From Pseudonocardia endophytica (GTDB lineage: Bacteria > Actinomycetota > Actinomycetes > Mycobacteriales > Pseudonocardiaceae): 64,000 nucleotides of DNA. The notes beneath the pieces are model-generated. The model searched no databases. It saw only the letters and a list, made by a program, of their open reading frames with translations, and was not told where the DNA came from. The position numbers and the translations under genes were made by a program. Location: positions 62,001 through 126,000 of the forward strand of contig NZ_SMFZ01000002.1 in NCBI RefSeq assembly GCF_004339565.1. The letters run 5' to 3'. Positions 48,758-57,761 of this stretch are shown here, in pieces; position 1 is the first letter of the stretch; every line of letters begins with the position of its first letter.

Positions 48758-49899
48758 GCACCACGACCGAGGAGTACGACGCGCTGCGGGAGACCGTCGA
48801 GGAGTTCGCGCGCAAGGAGGTCGCGCCGGTCATCGGCGACCTCTACATCCGCGAGGAGTTCCCGTACGACATCGTCGGGAAGATGGGCGAGATGGGCCTG
48901 TTCGGCCTGCCCATCGACGAGGAGCACGGCGGCATGGGCGGCGACTACTACGCCCTCTGCCTGGTCCTCGAGGAGCTGGCCCGCGTCGACTCGTCGGTGG
49001 CGATCACCGTCGAGGCCGGCACCTCGCTCGGCGCGATGCCGATCTACCGCTTCGGAACCGACGAGCAGAAGGCCCGCTGGCTGCCGGACATCGCGGCCGG
49101 CCGGGCGCTCGGCGCGTTCGGGCTGACCGAGCCCGGCGGTGGTTCCGACGCAGGCGCCACCCGCACCACCGCCCGTCTCGAGGGCGACGAGTGGGTGATC
49201 AACGGGTCGAAGTGCTTCATCACGAACTCCGGCACCGACATCACCTCCGTCGTCACCGTGACGGCCGTGACCGGCGAGAAGCCGGACGGCGGCAAGGAGA
49301 TCTCGGCGATCCTCGTGCCCTCCGGCACGCCCGGCTTCCGGGTGGGCGGCAAGTACTCGAAGGTCGGCTGGAACTGCTCGGACACCCGCGAGCTGTTCTT
49401 CGACGACGTCCGCGTCCCCGCCGCCAACCTGCTCGGCGAGCGCGGCCGCGGGTACGCCCAGTTCCTGTCCATCCTGGACGAGGGACGGGTCGCGATCGCT
49501 GCGCTGTCGGTCGGGCTGGCGCAGGGCTGCGTCGACGAGTCCGTGCGCTACGCCCACGAGCGGGAGGCGTTCGGCCACCCGATCGGCGACTACCAGGCGA
49601 TCCAGTTCAAGATCGCCGACATGGAGGCGCGGGCGCACACGGCCCGCCTGGCCTGGCAGCACGCGGCCGGGAAGCTGGTCGCGGGCGAGCCGTTCAAGAA
49701 GGAGGCGGCGATCGCGAAGCTCGTCGCGTCCAACGCGGCGATGGACAACTCGCGTGACGCGACGCAGATCTTCGGTGGCTACGGGTTCATGAACGAGTAC
49801 CCGGTCGGCCGCTTCTACCGGGACGCGAAGATCCTCGAGGTCGGCGAGGGCACGTCCGAGGTCCAGAAGATGCTGATCGCGCGCCAGCTGGGTCTCTGA
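48754..49899 (+). CDS. Acyl-CoA dehydrogenase
   Basis: The 381-residue FAD enzyme has [19 protein letters not shown] (FAD/substrate), [53 protein letters not shown] and [17 protein letters not shown], whose Glu (~366) lies at the catalytic-base position of short/medium-chain enzymes. It is coupled to the carboxylase alpha gene by an ATGA overlap. The set (carboxylase beta, alpha, dehydrogenase, TetR) fits a leucine/branched-chain acyl-CoA pathway, although no hydratase or lyase follows. Confidence 0.92.
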   Translation: MSTTTEEYDALRETVEEFARKEVAPVIGDLYIREEFPYDIVGKMGEMGLFGLPIDEEHGGMGGDYYALCLVLEELARVDSSVAITVEAGTSLGAMPIYRFGTDEQKARWLPDIAAGRALGAFGLTEPGGGSDAGATRTTARLEGDEWVINGSKCFITNSGTDITSVVTVTAVTGEKPDGGKEISAILVPSGTPGFRVGGKYSKVGWNCSDTRELFFDDVRVPAANLLGERGRGYAQFLSILDEGRVAIAALSVGLAQGCVDESVRYAHEREAFGHPIGDYQAIQFKIADMEARAHTARLAWQHAAGKLVAGEPFKKEAAIAKLVASNAAMDNSRDATQIFGGYGFMNEYPVGRFYRDAKILEVGEGTSEVQKMLIARQLGL

Positions 49900-49929
49900 G
49901 TCGCCGCTGACCGGCTGACGGGTCCGGAT

Positions 49930-49949
49930 CGGGGCCGGATCCGGCCCCG
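49930..49949. terminator. Perfect 20-bp palindrome between convergent genes
   Basis: CGGGGCCGGATCCGGCCCCG is fully self-complementary. It lies 31 bp after the dehydrogenase stop and 40 bp from the M20 stop. It is a candidate bidirectional terminator, with no loop or U-tract. Confidence 0.45.
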
Positions 49950-49988
49950 ACGCGGACGCGGTCGTCGATCACCGGGTGGAGTCCGGGA

Positions 49989-51149
49989 TCAGGTCAGGGT
50001 CGAGCAGGCGCCCACGTACCCGGCGAGGTAGGCGCGGGCGGCGTCCGCGACGCGGTCGTCGGAGGGCAGGAAGCGCGCGTCGTGCAGCATCGGAGGGCGC
50101 TCGCCATCGCCCGTCCCGAGGAAGATCATCGTGCTCGGTGCGACCGCGGAGTAGAACGCGAAGTCGTCCGAGCCGCAGGACCGGAACTCGGGCGCGAGCA
50201 CGAAACCGGACTCCTCGAGCCGGGCGCGCACCGCGGCCGTGAGACCGGGCTCGTTGGCCATCGGCGGCTCGACCGGCGAGTAGGTCACCTCGGCGGTGAG
50301 GCCGTGCGCGGCCGCGTACCCGGTCGCGAGCCGGCGCAGGCCGTCGAACAGGAGCTCGCGGTCCCGCGACCGGTAGGTGCGGATCGTGCCGTGCGTGAAC
50401 GCCGTCTCGGCGAGGACGTTCGGCGCGGTGCCCGCGCGCAGGATGCCCAGCGTGACCACCGACGGGTGCATCGGGTCCACCGTGTCGCGCACGACGTCCG
50501 GGATCGCGCCGACGATCCGGCACAGCACCGGGACCGGATCCTCGGCCAGGTGCGGGTACGCGCCGTGGCCGCCCGCGCCCCGGACGGTGATCTCGATCTC
50601 GTCGCACGCGGCGTTGACCACGCCGGGGTCGGCCGCGACGGCGCCCAGCGGCACCTGCGGCTGCAGGTGCACGCCGAGGACCGCGCCCACCTGCTCGTCG
50701 GCCAGCCGGCCGGACCCCGCCACGTCCTGCCCGCCCGACGGGTGCTTCTCCTCCCGCGGCTGCAGGATCGCCAGCACCGGAAGCGGTCCGCCGACCCGGC
50801 GCAGCGTCCGTACGGCGGCGACCAGCCCGGCGAGGTGCACGTCGTGGCCGCAGGCGTGCATGGCGTCGTTCGTCGACGCGAAGGGCGCGGCGGTCTCCTC
50901 GCGCATCGCCAGCGCGTCGAGCTCGGCGCGCAGCGCGACGCACCGGCCCTCGCCGCCGACGCGGACGAGCCGCCCGGTACCCGCGACGACGGGTGCCTCC
51001 GGCTCGCCCAGCGCCTCCGCGACGCGCGCGGCCGTCCGCACCTCGGCCCCGGAGACCTCCGGGTTCCGATGCAGTTCGTGCCGGAGCTCGACGGCGGCGG
51101 GCAGCTCGTCGGCCAGCGCCGCGGTGAGCCGGTCCAGGATGTCGCTCAC
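49989..51149 (-). CDS. M20-family amidohydrolase (IAA-amino acid hydrolase/HipO type)
   Basis: The 386-residue metallo-amidohydrolase has ELRHELHRNPEVSGAE, ALRAELDALAMREE, metal site MHACGHDVHLAGLV, LQPREEKHPSGGQDV (catalytic Glu pair) and a dimerisation domain, with GSDDFAFYSAVAP near the end. It hydrolyses N-acyl or amide bonds of amino-acid conjugates. The GTG start overlaps the upstream amidohydrolase stop (GTGA). As the last gene of the APC/GS/amidohydrolase operon it may release an amine or glutamate conjugate. Confidence 0.9.
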   Translation of the reverse strand: MSDILDRLTAALADELPAAVELRHELHRNPEVSGAEVRTAARVAEALGEPEAPVVAGTGRLVRVGGEGRCVALRAELDALAMREETAAPFASTNDAMHACGHDVHLAGLVAAVRTLRRVGGPLPVLAILQPREEKHPSGGQDVAGSGRLADEQVGAVLGVHLQPQVPLGAVAADPGVVNAACDEIEITVRGAGGHGAYPHLAEDPVPVLCRIVGAIPDVVRDTVDPMHPSVVTLGILRAGTAPNVLAETAFTHGTIRTYRSRDRELLFDGLRRLATGYAAAHGLTAEVTYSPVEPPMANEPGLTAAVRARLEESGFVLAPEFRSCGSDDFAFYSAVAPSTMIFLGTGDGERPPMLHDARFLPSDDRVADAARAYLAGYVGACSTLT

Positions 51150-52258
51150 AGGCCGTATACCCGTTCCGCGTTGCCGGCGGCGATCATGGTCACGATGCGC
51201 TCCGCGTCCGCGGCCGCCCACTCCCCGGACCGGACACGCTCGTCGGTCACGTCGCCCAGCGCGCGCCGGAACGCGTACGCGCCCAGGTGGTAGAACTCGG
51301 CCAGGCCGAACGCGTCCGAGGAGAACAGCACCTTGCCGAACGGTGCCAGCTCGAGTGCCTCGGCGAGCACCTGCCCGGCCCGCGCCGGACCGACGAACGT
51401 CAGCGTGAGCCCGAGATCGAGGTGGACGGTCGGGTGCACGGCGGCGAGGTAGCCGGCGTTGCGGTGGAACGGGTAGCAGTGCAGCAGCATCACCGGTGTC
51501 CGCGGTGCCGCGAGCACGAAGTCGGTCAGCAGGGCGGGATCGGTGCGGTGGAGCCGGATGTCGGAGTCACCGAGACCGACGTGGAACTGGATCGGCAGAC
51601 CGGTCTCGACGGCCGTCCACAACAGGAGCCGGGTGAGCGTGGGATCGGCGAGCCGGGGCGGCTCCTCACCCAGGCCATGCAGCCAGTTCGCCGCCGCACC
51701 TGTGACCTCGGCCGACGACGGCGGAGAGGGGTCGAAGTCGAAGCCCACCCGGTACGCCGCGACGGACTTGAGACCGGCCGCGCCGCCCTCGCGCACCACC
51801 TCCTCCAGGCGCCGGGCGAACGTCGGGGCGAACGCGTCCGGCTCGACGCCCTCCGCGGCGAGCGCCTCGGCGACGGCCTCCAGCCGGACGATCTCGCGGT
51901 GTCCGGCGCCGGTGTAGGCCGCGAGCTCGTCGGGCGTCGTGAGCTCGTCGCCGCGGAAACCGGTGTCGACCAGATGGCGGCCGATCCCGGCCGCGCCGAG
52001 CAGACGGGAGACGGCCCCGTCGCCCAGTGCGGCCCGGCGTTCCAGGTACTCGTCCGGCGCGGCGTGCGGGTCCAGGTCCAGCAGCGGTGCGCAGTGCCTG
52101 CGGACCGCGAGCCCGGCCGGGGTGTCGAAGTTCGAGGTACCGGGAGGAGGTGCGCCACCCTCGCTGAGCAGCGACTCGAAGCGGGCGCGGTCGAGAACGC
52201 CCGGGACGATCCCGTGGCAGTGGTGATCGACGAGTGCCGTGCCGGGTACGTCGATCAC
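51146..52258 (-). CDS. Amidohydrolase-family protein resembling FluG N-terminal domain
   Basis: The 370-residue TIM-barrel protein opens ALVDHHCHGIV (HxH-like metal motif). It has IQFHVGLGDSDIRL, VMLLHCYPFHRNAGYLAAVHPTVHLDLG and KVLFSSDAFGLAEFYHLG (barrel His and metal Asp). Pairing with a GS-like gene matches fungal FluG, where an amidohydrolase domain is fused to GS, and bacterial two-gene versions. GTG 52258 starts just before the HxH strand; GTG 52294 would overlap the GS stop. Confidence 0.82.
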   Translation of the reverse strand: MIDVPGTALVDHHCHGIVPGVLDRARFESLLSEGGAPPPGTSNFDTPAGLAVRRHCAPLLDLDPHAAPDEYLERRAALGDGAVSRLLGAAGIGRHLVDTGFRGDELTTPDELAAYTGAGHREIVRLEAVAEALAAEGVEPDAFAPTFARRLEEVVREGGAAGLKSVAAYRVGFDFDPSPPSSAEVTGAAANWLHGLGEEPPRLADPTLTRLLLWTAVETGLPIQFHVGLGDSDIRLHRTDPALLTDFVLAAPRTPVMLLHCYPFHRNAGYLAAVHPTVHLDLGLTLTFVGPARAGQVLAEALELAPFGKVLFSSDAFGLAEFYHLGAYAFRRALGDVTDERVRSGEWAAADAERIVTMIAAGNAERVYGL

Positions 52259-52281
52259 CGCCCCAGCCTGCCTCCCGGACG

Positions 52282-53625
52282 TCAGAAGATCCACCGGTAG
52301 GCGGCGACGACCTGCTCGGGCGTGAGGTCGGCGACCCGGTCGATCTCGCCGCGGCGGACGACCTCGATCGCCCCGGTCAGCCGCTCTCCCAACGCGGATC
52401 GCAGCACGTCCGACCCGGCGAACCGGGCCAGCGCCTCGCCCAGCGACGTCGGTAGCCGCGCGGGCCGGTCGTCCTCGGCGGCGAACGCCGGGTCGCCGAC
52501 GACCGGGGGTGGGAGCGTGGCCCCGGTCCGGATCCCGTGCCGCGCGGCGGCCATCAGCGACCCGACGAGGAGGTAGGGGTTGGCCGCGAGGTCGACGCAC
52601 TTGACCTCCAGATTGGCCCGCCTGCCCTGCTCCCCCCGGCTGCCGGTGACCAGCCGCAGCGCCGTCTCGCGCGTCTCGTGTCCCCAGGCGGCGAACACGC
52701 CGGCCCAGTGCGACGGCACCAGCCGCAGGTAGCTCGCCGGCGTCGGGGCGCCGACGGCCAGCAACGCGGGCAGCTCGTCGAGGACCCCGGCGACGGCGGC
52801 GGCGCCCCCGTCGGTCGTCCCGTACGGCCCGGTGCCCCCGGCCAGCAGGTTGACGTCGCCGCGCCACACGGACAGATGGACGTGCCCGCCGTTGCCGACG
52901 TGGTCGTGGACGACGCTCGGTGCGAACGACACCCGCAGGCCGTGTCGTGCGGACACGGCCCGGATCGTGGTCCGCACGAGAACGCTGTGGTCGGCCGCGG
53001 TGACCGGGTCGGCCGGCGCGACGGACACCTCGTACTGCCCGTCCGAGTACTCCGGGTGGATCTGCTCGACGTCGAGCCCCTGGCGCTGCAGCGCGACCAT
53101 GACGTCCCGCAGGTAGTCGCTGCGCTCGAGCAGCCGGACCATGCCGTACGCGGGCCCGGTGCAGGCGGGGACGAACGTGTCGCCGTCGCCGTGGCTGACC
53201 GCCCACTCGACCTCGATGCCCATCCGGAACCGCAGGCCGTCCGCGGCCGCGGCCTCGACCTGCCGGCGGGCGAAACCCCGCGCGCACCCGGGGTGGACGT
53301 CGCCGTCCTGGGTGCGGCGGTCGACCGGCGCCCACGCCCAGCCCGGCTGGGCGTCGAGCACGACGAGCCGGTCGAGGTCGGGGACGTGCCGCAGGTCGCC
53401 GTCCGGGCCGCCGAGCGTGCCGGGACCGGACATCGGCACGTCGTCGGACCGGAACGCGTCGAACACCGGCGACATGCCGACGCCCCACGTCGCGGCGCCC
53501 TCCAGGCGCTCCAGCGGGACGGCCTTGATCCGGTCGATCCCCGCGGTGTCCACGAACGACAGCACGACCCCCTGGACGCCCCGGCTCCGGAGCTCCGGGA
53601 CCAGCGCGCGGGCCCGGTCCGTCAC
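52282..53625 (-). CDS. Glutamine-synthetase-family gamma-glutamyl ligase (FluG C-domain-like)
   Basis: The 447-residue GS-fold protein opens QGVVLSFVDTAGIDRIKAVPLERLEGAATWGVGMSP. Active-site motifs are RMGIEVEWAV, EQIHPEYSDGQYEVSVAP, GNGGHVHLSVWRG and ANLEVKCVDLAANPYLLVG. It is similar to the GS-like gene at 10918-12249 but distinct in its N-terminus. It probably glutamylates an amine. Its GTG start overlaps the permease stop (GTGA), implying coupled synthesis of transporter and ligase. Confidence 0.86.
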   Translation of the reverse strand: MTDRARALVPELRSRGVQGVVLSFVDTAGIDRIKAVPLERLEGAATWGVGMSPVFDAFRSDDVPMSGPGTLGGPDGDLRHVPDLDRLVVLDAQPGWAWAPVDRRTQDGDVHPGCARGFARRQVEAAAADGLRFRMGIEVEWAVSHGDGDTFVPACTGPAYGMVRLLERSDYLRDVMVALQRQGLDVEQIHPEYSDGQYEVSVAPADPVTAADHSVLVRTTIRAVSARHGLRVSFAPSVVHDHVGNGGHVHLSVWRGDVNLLAGGTGPYGTTDGGAAAVAGVLDELPALLAVGAPTPASYLRLVPSHWAGVFAAWGHETRETALRLVTGSRGEQGRRANLEVKCVDLAANPYLLVGSLMAAARHGIRTGATLPPPVVGDPAFAAEDDRPARLPTSLGEALARFAGSDVLRSALGERLTGAIEVVRRGEIDRVADLTPEQVVAAYRWIF

Positions 53626-55103
53626 GGTGCCGTCGCCCGGGGCTGCGGCGCGAGCCCCTCCTCCGCGGTCAGGCGCTCGCCCACCCGCCGCGACATGGCG
53701 GGCCGGGCCAGCACGTACAGAAGGCCGAGCACGATCCACACGGCCGTGACGACCGGGAACCAGCGGGCCGCGCCGTCCTGGATCGGCCACACGTTGCGGT
53801 AGAGCGTGTAGCCGAGCACGACCAGGCCGAGTACCGGGATCACGATCTCCCACCCGCGGGTGCGCGGCCCGCCCGCGGACGGCGAGAAGAACAGCAGCCG
53901 CATCGCACCGATCGTCGCGATCACGTAGACGGCGAGCAGGATCAGCGTGCCGATCGACCCGCTCCACAGGAACGAGTCCTGTGGCCCGGCGCCGAACGCG
54001 GCGATGTAGACGGCCACGATCACGTACATGCCGGCCACGACCGCCAGCGAGGCCCCGACCGGTGCGCCACTGCGCGCCGACACACGCCCCAGCACGGCCG
54101 GGCCGACGCCGTCGCGACCGAGCGCGTACAGCAGCCGCGAGCCGCCGACGGCACAGGCGAGCGAGCAGGCGAACGCGCTGACCGCGGCGCCCAGCGTGAT
54201 CACGTCACCGACCCACGCGGCGAGGTACTGCGTGCCGAGGTCCCCCATCAGCGAGGGCGACGCGACGAACGCCGCGATGCCCGTGTCGTCCGCGCCGAAG
54301 CCCATCACCTCGACGGCCGTGACGAACACGAAGTAGACGCCACCGAAGATCGCGGTGCCGAGGATCGCGCGCGGGATGTTGCGGCGCGGGTTGCGCGCCT
54401 CCTCGCCGAGCGTCGCGGCGGCCTCGAACCCGGCGAAGGACAGGAAGCCGAACACGACGCCGAGGAACACGACCGACGCGTCGGTGCCCGGGGCCACGGT
54501 GAACACGTCGAGCGTGAACGCGTGCCCACCGGGCGCGGTCCCGCTCACGAGCCGGGCGAGCACGACGACAGCGACCACGAGGATCAGCAGGACCGTGACG
54601 CCCTCGACGGTGAGCAGCAGCCGGGTCGCGGCCCGGACCGGCGTGACGGTCAGCGCGAACACGCCGAGCAGGACGACGGCGGTGACGACGAACGGGGCCC
54701 ACGACGGCTGGTCGGTCCAGACGCCGAGCGAGTCCAGGAAGGACGCGAGGAAGATGCCGCACGCCGACGACGTCACGACGCCGTAGAACGTGTACGTGCC
54801 GATCAGCGACCACCCGGACACCACGCCGGCGCGCGGCCCGAGCGTCGCGCCGACGAAGCCGTACACCGAGCCGGCGTGGTTGTACCGCTGGCACAGCCGG
54901 ACGAACGTCCAGGCGATCAGCAGCACGCCGAGCGTCGCGAGGAAGAACGCCAGCGGGACGGCGCGGCCCACCGTGCCCGCCGTCCCCTGTGGATTGATGT
55001 TCGCCGCCATCGACGGCGCCATCAGCGCCACCGAGATGCCGATGGCCTCCCACAGGCTGAGCTCGCGCCGCAGCCGGCGGGGTGACGGGGGTTCGGTCTG
55101 CAC
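53622..55103 (-). CDS. APC-superfamily amino acid/amine permease
   Basis: The 493-residue protein has about 12 TM helices. It opens LSLWEAIGISVALMAPSMAANINPQGTAG, the TM1 GxG-type unwound segment of APC permeases, and has FAGFEAAATLGEEARNPRRNIPRAI, the conserved TM6-TM7 loop. It likely imports an amino acid or amine used by the downstream ligase. GTG 55103 has GAGGAGG 9-10 nt upstream. It heads the four-gene minus-strand operon. Confidence 0.9.
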   Translation of the reverse strand: MQTEPPSPRRLRRELSLWEAIGISVALMAPSMAANINPQGTAGTVGRAVPLAFFLATLGVLLIAWTFVRLCQRYNHAGSVYGFVGATLGPRAGVVSGWSLIGTYTFYGVVTSSACGIFLASFLDSLGVWTDQPSWAPFVVTAVVLLGVFALTVTPVRAATRLLLTVEGVTVLLILVVAVVVLARLVSGTAPGGHAFTLDVFTVAPGTDASVVFLGVVFGFLSFAGFEAAATLGEEARNPRRNIPRAILGTAIFGGVYFVFVTAVEVMGFGADDTGIAAFVASPSLMGDLGTQYLAAWVGDVITLGAAVSAFACSLACAVGGSRLLYALGRDGVGPAVLGRVSARSGAPVGASLAVVAGMYVIVAVYIAAFGAGPQDSFLWSGSIGTLILLAVYVIATIGAMRLLFFSPSAGGPRTRGWEIVIPVLGLVVLGYTLYRNVWPIQDGAARWFPVVTAVWIVLGLLYVLARPAMSRRVGERLTAEEGLAPQPRATAP

Positions 55104-55193
55104 GTCGTGCCACCTCCTCGGCGTGAGGGAACTTCAGCAGCGCCGTCCCGCCCGCGTCAACGGTCGGCGGGCGGGCCGGGGTAGACAGGACGC

Positions 55194-56207
55194 ATGAGTT
55201 CCGAGAACCACCAGGTCCGTCTCGCCGAGCGTCCGGTCGGGCTGCCGGGGCCCGAGGTGTGGCAGCACACGACCGAGGCGGTGCCCGAGCCGGGCGAGGG
55301 CCGGTTCGTCGTGCGGATCAGTCACATCTCGCTGGACCCGGCCATGCGCGGGTGGATGAACGCCGGCAGGAGCTACGTCCCACCCGTCGAGATCGGCGAG
55401 GTGATGCGCGCGCTGGCCGCCGGCGAGGTGGTCGCGTCCGCGCACCAGGACTTCGCGGTCGGCGACGTCGTGTCCGGCACGTTCGGCGTGCAGGACTACG
55501 CGGAGTCCGACGGCCGGGGCGTCCAGAAGATCACCCCCACGGCCGACGTGCCGATCGAGACGTACCTGGCCGTGCTCGGCATGACCGGCATGACCGCCTA
55601 CTTCGGACTGTTCGACGTCGGCGCGTTGCGTGAGGGCGAGACGGTCGTCGTCTCCGGGGCGGCCGGCGCGGTCGGCAGCGTCGTCGGGCAGCTCGCCAAG
55701 CTCAAGGGCTGCCGGGTCGTCGGGATCGCGGGCGGGCCGGAGAAGTGCGCCTGGATCACCGACGAGCTCGGCTTCGACGCCGCGATCGACTACCGCGCCG
55801 AGGACGTGAAGAAGGCCCTGCGCGCGGCCGCACCGGACGGCGTCGACGTCTACTTCGACAACGTGGGCGGCGAGATCCTGGACATCGCGCTGACCCGGAT
55901 CCGCCGCGGCGCGCGCGTCGTGATCTGCGGGTCGATCAGCAACTACAACGCGACCGAGGTCCCGCCCGGTCCGAAGAACTACATGAGCTTGCTGGTCAAC
56001 CGCGCCCGGATGGAGGGCTTCGTGGTCTTCGACTTCGTCGACCGGTACGCCGAGGCCGGCAGGGCGATGGCCGGCTGGCTGGCCGAGGGGCGGCTGCACA
56101 GCCGCGAGGACGTCGTCGACGGCTCGGTGGACGACTTCGGCGACGTGCTGCTGCGCCTGTTCCGCGGCGAGAACACGGGCAAGCTGGTGTTGCGACTCGC
56201 CCGGTAG
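55194..56207 (+). CDS. Zinc-independent MDR-family NADP-dependent oxidoreductase
   Basis: The 337-residue protein is of the leukotriene-B4/prostaglandin-reductase type: SLDPAMRGWMNAGRSYVPPVEIGEVMRA, GMTGMTAYFGLFDVG, nucleotide motif VVSGAAGAVGSVVGQLAK, FDNVGGEILD and a C-terminal GENTGKLVLRL. These enzymes reduce activated C=C bonds of enones with NADPH. A TAGACA-like box and AGGA lie close to ATG 55194. It is divergent from the permease operon. Confidence 0.92.
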   Translation: MSSENHQVRLAERPVGLPGPEVWQHTTEAVPEPGEGRFVVRISHISLDPAMRGWMNAGRSYVPPVEIGEVMRALAAGEVVASAHQDFAVGDVVSGTFGVQDYAESDGRGVQKITPTADVPIETYLAVLGMTGMTAYFGLFDVGALREGETVVVSGAAGAVGSVVGQLAKLKGCRVVGIAGGPEKCAWITDELGFDAAIDYRAEDVKKALRAAAPDGVDVYFDNVGGEILDIALTRIRRGARVVICGSISNYNATEVPPGPKNYMSLLVNRARMEGFVVFDFVDRYAEAGRAMAGWLAEGRLHSREDVVDGSVDDFGDVLLRLFRGENTGKLVLRLAR

Positions 56208-56266
56208 GGGAGGCAGGTCGCCGGGGCGGTAGGTTCGCCCCGTCGGGCGACCGGAGGGGAATCGAC

Positions 56267-56695
56267 GTGGCGACCTGGGACGATCTGCTGTCCTACGTGC
56301 GGGTGCGATACGAGATCATGCGGCAGACCGACGGGGAGCTGTGGTTCAACCTCCCCACCTCCGGCGACCGCACGCAGCTCGTCGTCGTCCGCCGCGTGCA
56401 CGAGCGGCACGCCGGCGTGACCGAGAAGGCCGCGGCCGTCTCGTCCGACGAGCGGGAGTGGGCACAGATCAGCTCGCCGATCGCCCGGACCGCCGACGTC
56501 GACGTGACGAAGCTGCTGGAGCTGGCCAGCGCATCGCCGGTCGGCGGGGTCGTGGCGACCGACGGCGTCGCGGTGTTCCGGCACTCGATCTCGCTGCGCG
56601 ACTCCGGCCTGGACGGGTTCGAGTTCCCGTTCCGGCAGGTCGTGCACCTGGCCGACGAGCTGGAGCACGAGCTCACCGGTCGCGACGAGCACTGA
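56267..56695 (+). CDS. YbjN/CesT-fold (TY-Chap-like) small protein
   Basis: The 142-residue protein opens WDDLLSYVRVRYEIMRQTDGELWFNL, followed by RTQLVVVRRV, WAQISSPIARTADVDVTKLLELAS and GGVVATDGVAVFRHSISLRD. It ends with an acidic helix (HLADELEHELT). The strand-helix order and the 'I-SPIA...L-L' segment resemble YbjN/type III chaperone-like proteins described in actinobacteria as peptide-binding chaperones. The client is unknown. GTG 56267 has GGAGGGGA upstream. Confidence 0.6.
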   Translation: MATWDDLLSYVRVRYEIMRQTDGELWFNLPTSGDRTQLVVVRRVHERHAGVTEKAAAVSSDEREWAQISSPIARTADVDVTKLLELASASPVGGVVATDGVAVFRHSISLRDSGLDGFEFPFRQVVHLADELEHELTGRDEH

Positions 56696-56710
56696 GCGTC
56701 CGCCGCGGCG

Positions 56711-56902
56711 TCAGCCGGGCAGTGGTGTGAGGTCGATCGCCTGGTCGATCACGGTGCGGAGCCTGGCGAGCAGCTCGTCGGCCTCGCCCCAGGTCAGGAC
56801 GCCGGAGTCCACGCCGCGACGGAGCTCCTCGGCCACTGTGCGCGCGAATCCGGTGGACCATGTGTGACGAGGATCAACGCTCCGCATGGCGGCATGATGC
56901 AC
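56711..56902 (-). CDS. Small hypothetical protein, 63 aa
   Basis: The protein contains STGFARTVAEELRRGVDSGVLTWGEADELLARLRTVIDQ, an amphipathic helix-turn-helix-like pair with regular charge. GTG 56902 and ATG 56887 are possible starts; neither has a strong RBS. It converges on the YbjN-like gene (15-bp gap). I do not recognise a family, but composition and fit in the gap favour a real gene. Confidence 0.45.
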   Translation of the reverse strand: MHHAAMRSVDPRHTWSTGFARTVAEELRRGVDSGVLTWGEADELLARLRTVIDQAIDLTPLPG

Positions 56903-56952
56903 GGTCCGTTCGTCCGGTGTTCACGCGGGGTACGCATGTGGTGCACGGGGAT

Positions 56953-57738
56953 CTACGGAGCGTGCACCACTGAGCCGATCGGCTGAGACCCCATCGGCGC
57001 CAGCTCGGTCAACGTGGGGTGCCCGAGCGACAGCAGCGTCACGTCGTCGTCCGGGCGCTTGCCGCCGAAGTCCTCGCTGACGATCACCCGCAGGCCCGCC
57101 GGTCGCGGGCCCTCCGGCGTCCGGTACTGCATCCGGACCTGCACCGCGCCGGACTCGGCCAGCTCCGCCTCACGCAGCGGCTCCAGCTCCGCGACGGGAC
57201 GGTTCGGCACGTTCATCGTCCACGCGGTCCCCGCCGGGCGTTCCCGCAGACGTCCCAGGACGCCGCCGAGCAGGCTCAGCGGCGCCTCCCAGTGCGGCGA
57301 CTCCGGCATCGACAGCCCGGTGTCCATCGAGACGGCGAGCCCTGACCAGCGGTTCATCGTCCCGGCGATCACGGCGCAGACGGTGCCGGAGTGCAGCACG
57401 TTGCGCCCCAGGTTCGCCCCGTAGTTGATCCCGGACAGGACGATGTCCGGCTCCCGGTCCAGCCAGCCCTGCCCGGCCGCGAGCACGATGAACGCCGGCT
57501 GCGCGGAGACCCCGTACGCCGTCACCCCCGGCAGGCCGGGGATCTCCTGCTCCTGCACGGTCACGTGCCCGTCCTCGATCACGGCCTGCACGGAGCCCCC
57601 GGCACCGCTGGCGTCCACCGACGGGGCGGCGACGATCACGTCGTACCCGGCGTCGAGCGCCCCGCGCGCCAGGGCGTGCAGCCCCGGCGAGTCGATCCCG
57701 TCGTCGTTGGTCAGCAGGGCGAGGGGGCGGCGCGACAC
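56953..57738 (-). CDS. surE: 5'/3'-nucleotidase SurE
   Basis: The 261-residue protein has the SurE start LALLTNDDGIDSPGLHAL (metal-binding Asp-Asp), VAAPSVDASGAG, IVLSGINYGANLGRNVLHSGTV and a C-terminal VTLLSLGHPTLTEL. It dephosphorylates nucleoside monophosphates in stationary phase or stress. GTG 57738 follows a TATAGT box by 8 nt, so it is probably leaderless. Confidence 0.93.
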   Translation of the reverse strand: MSRRPLALLTNDDGIDSPGLHALARGALDAGYDVIVAAPSVDASGAGGSVQAVIEDGHVTVQEQEIPGLPGVTAYGVSAQPAFIVLAAGQGWLDREPDIVLSGINYGANLGRNVLHSGTVCAVIAGTMNRWSGLAVSMDTGLSMPESPHWEAPLSLLGGVLGRLRERPAGTAWTMNVPNRPVAELEPLREAELAESGAVQVRMQYRTPEGPRPAGLRVIVSEDFGGKRPDDDVTLLSLGHPTLTELAPMGSQPIGSVVHAP

Positions 57739-57746
57739 GTCACCGG

Positions 57747-57752
57747 ACTATA
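57747..57752 (-). promoter_or_regulatory. -10 box TATAGT; leaderless surE start
   Basis: On the minus strand TATAGT lies 8 nt before GTG 57738, inside the 23-bp gap after the SirB1-like stop. surE can be transcribed on its own. Confidence 0.5.
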
Positions 57753-57761
57753 TAGAGGGAC

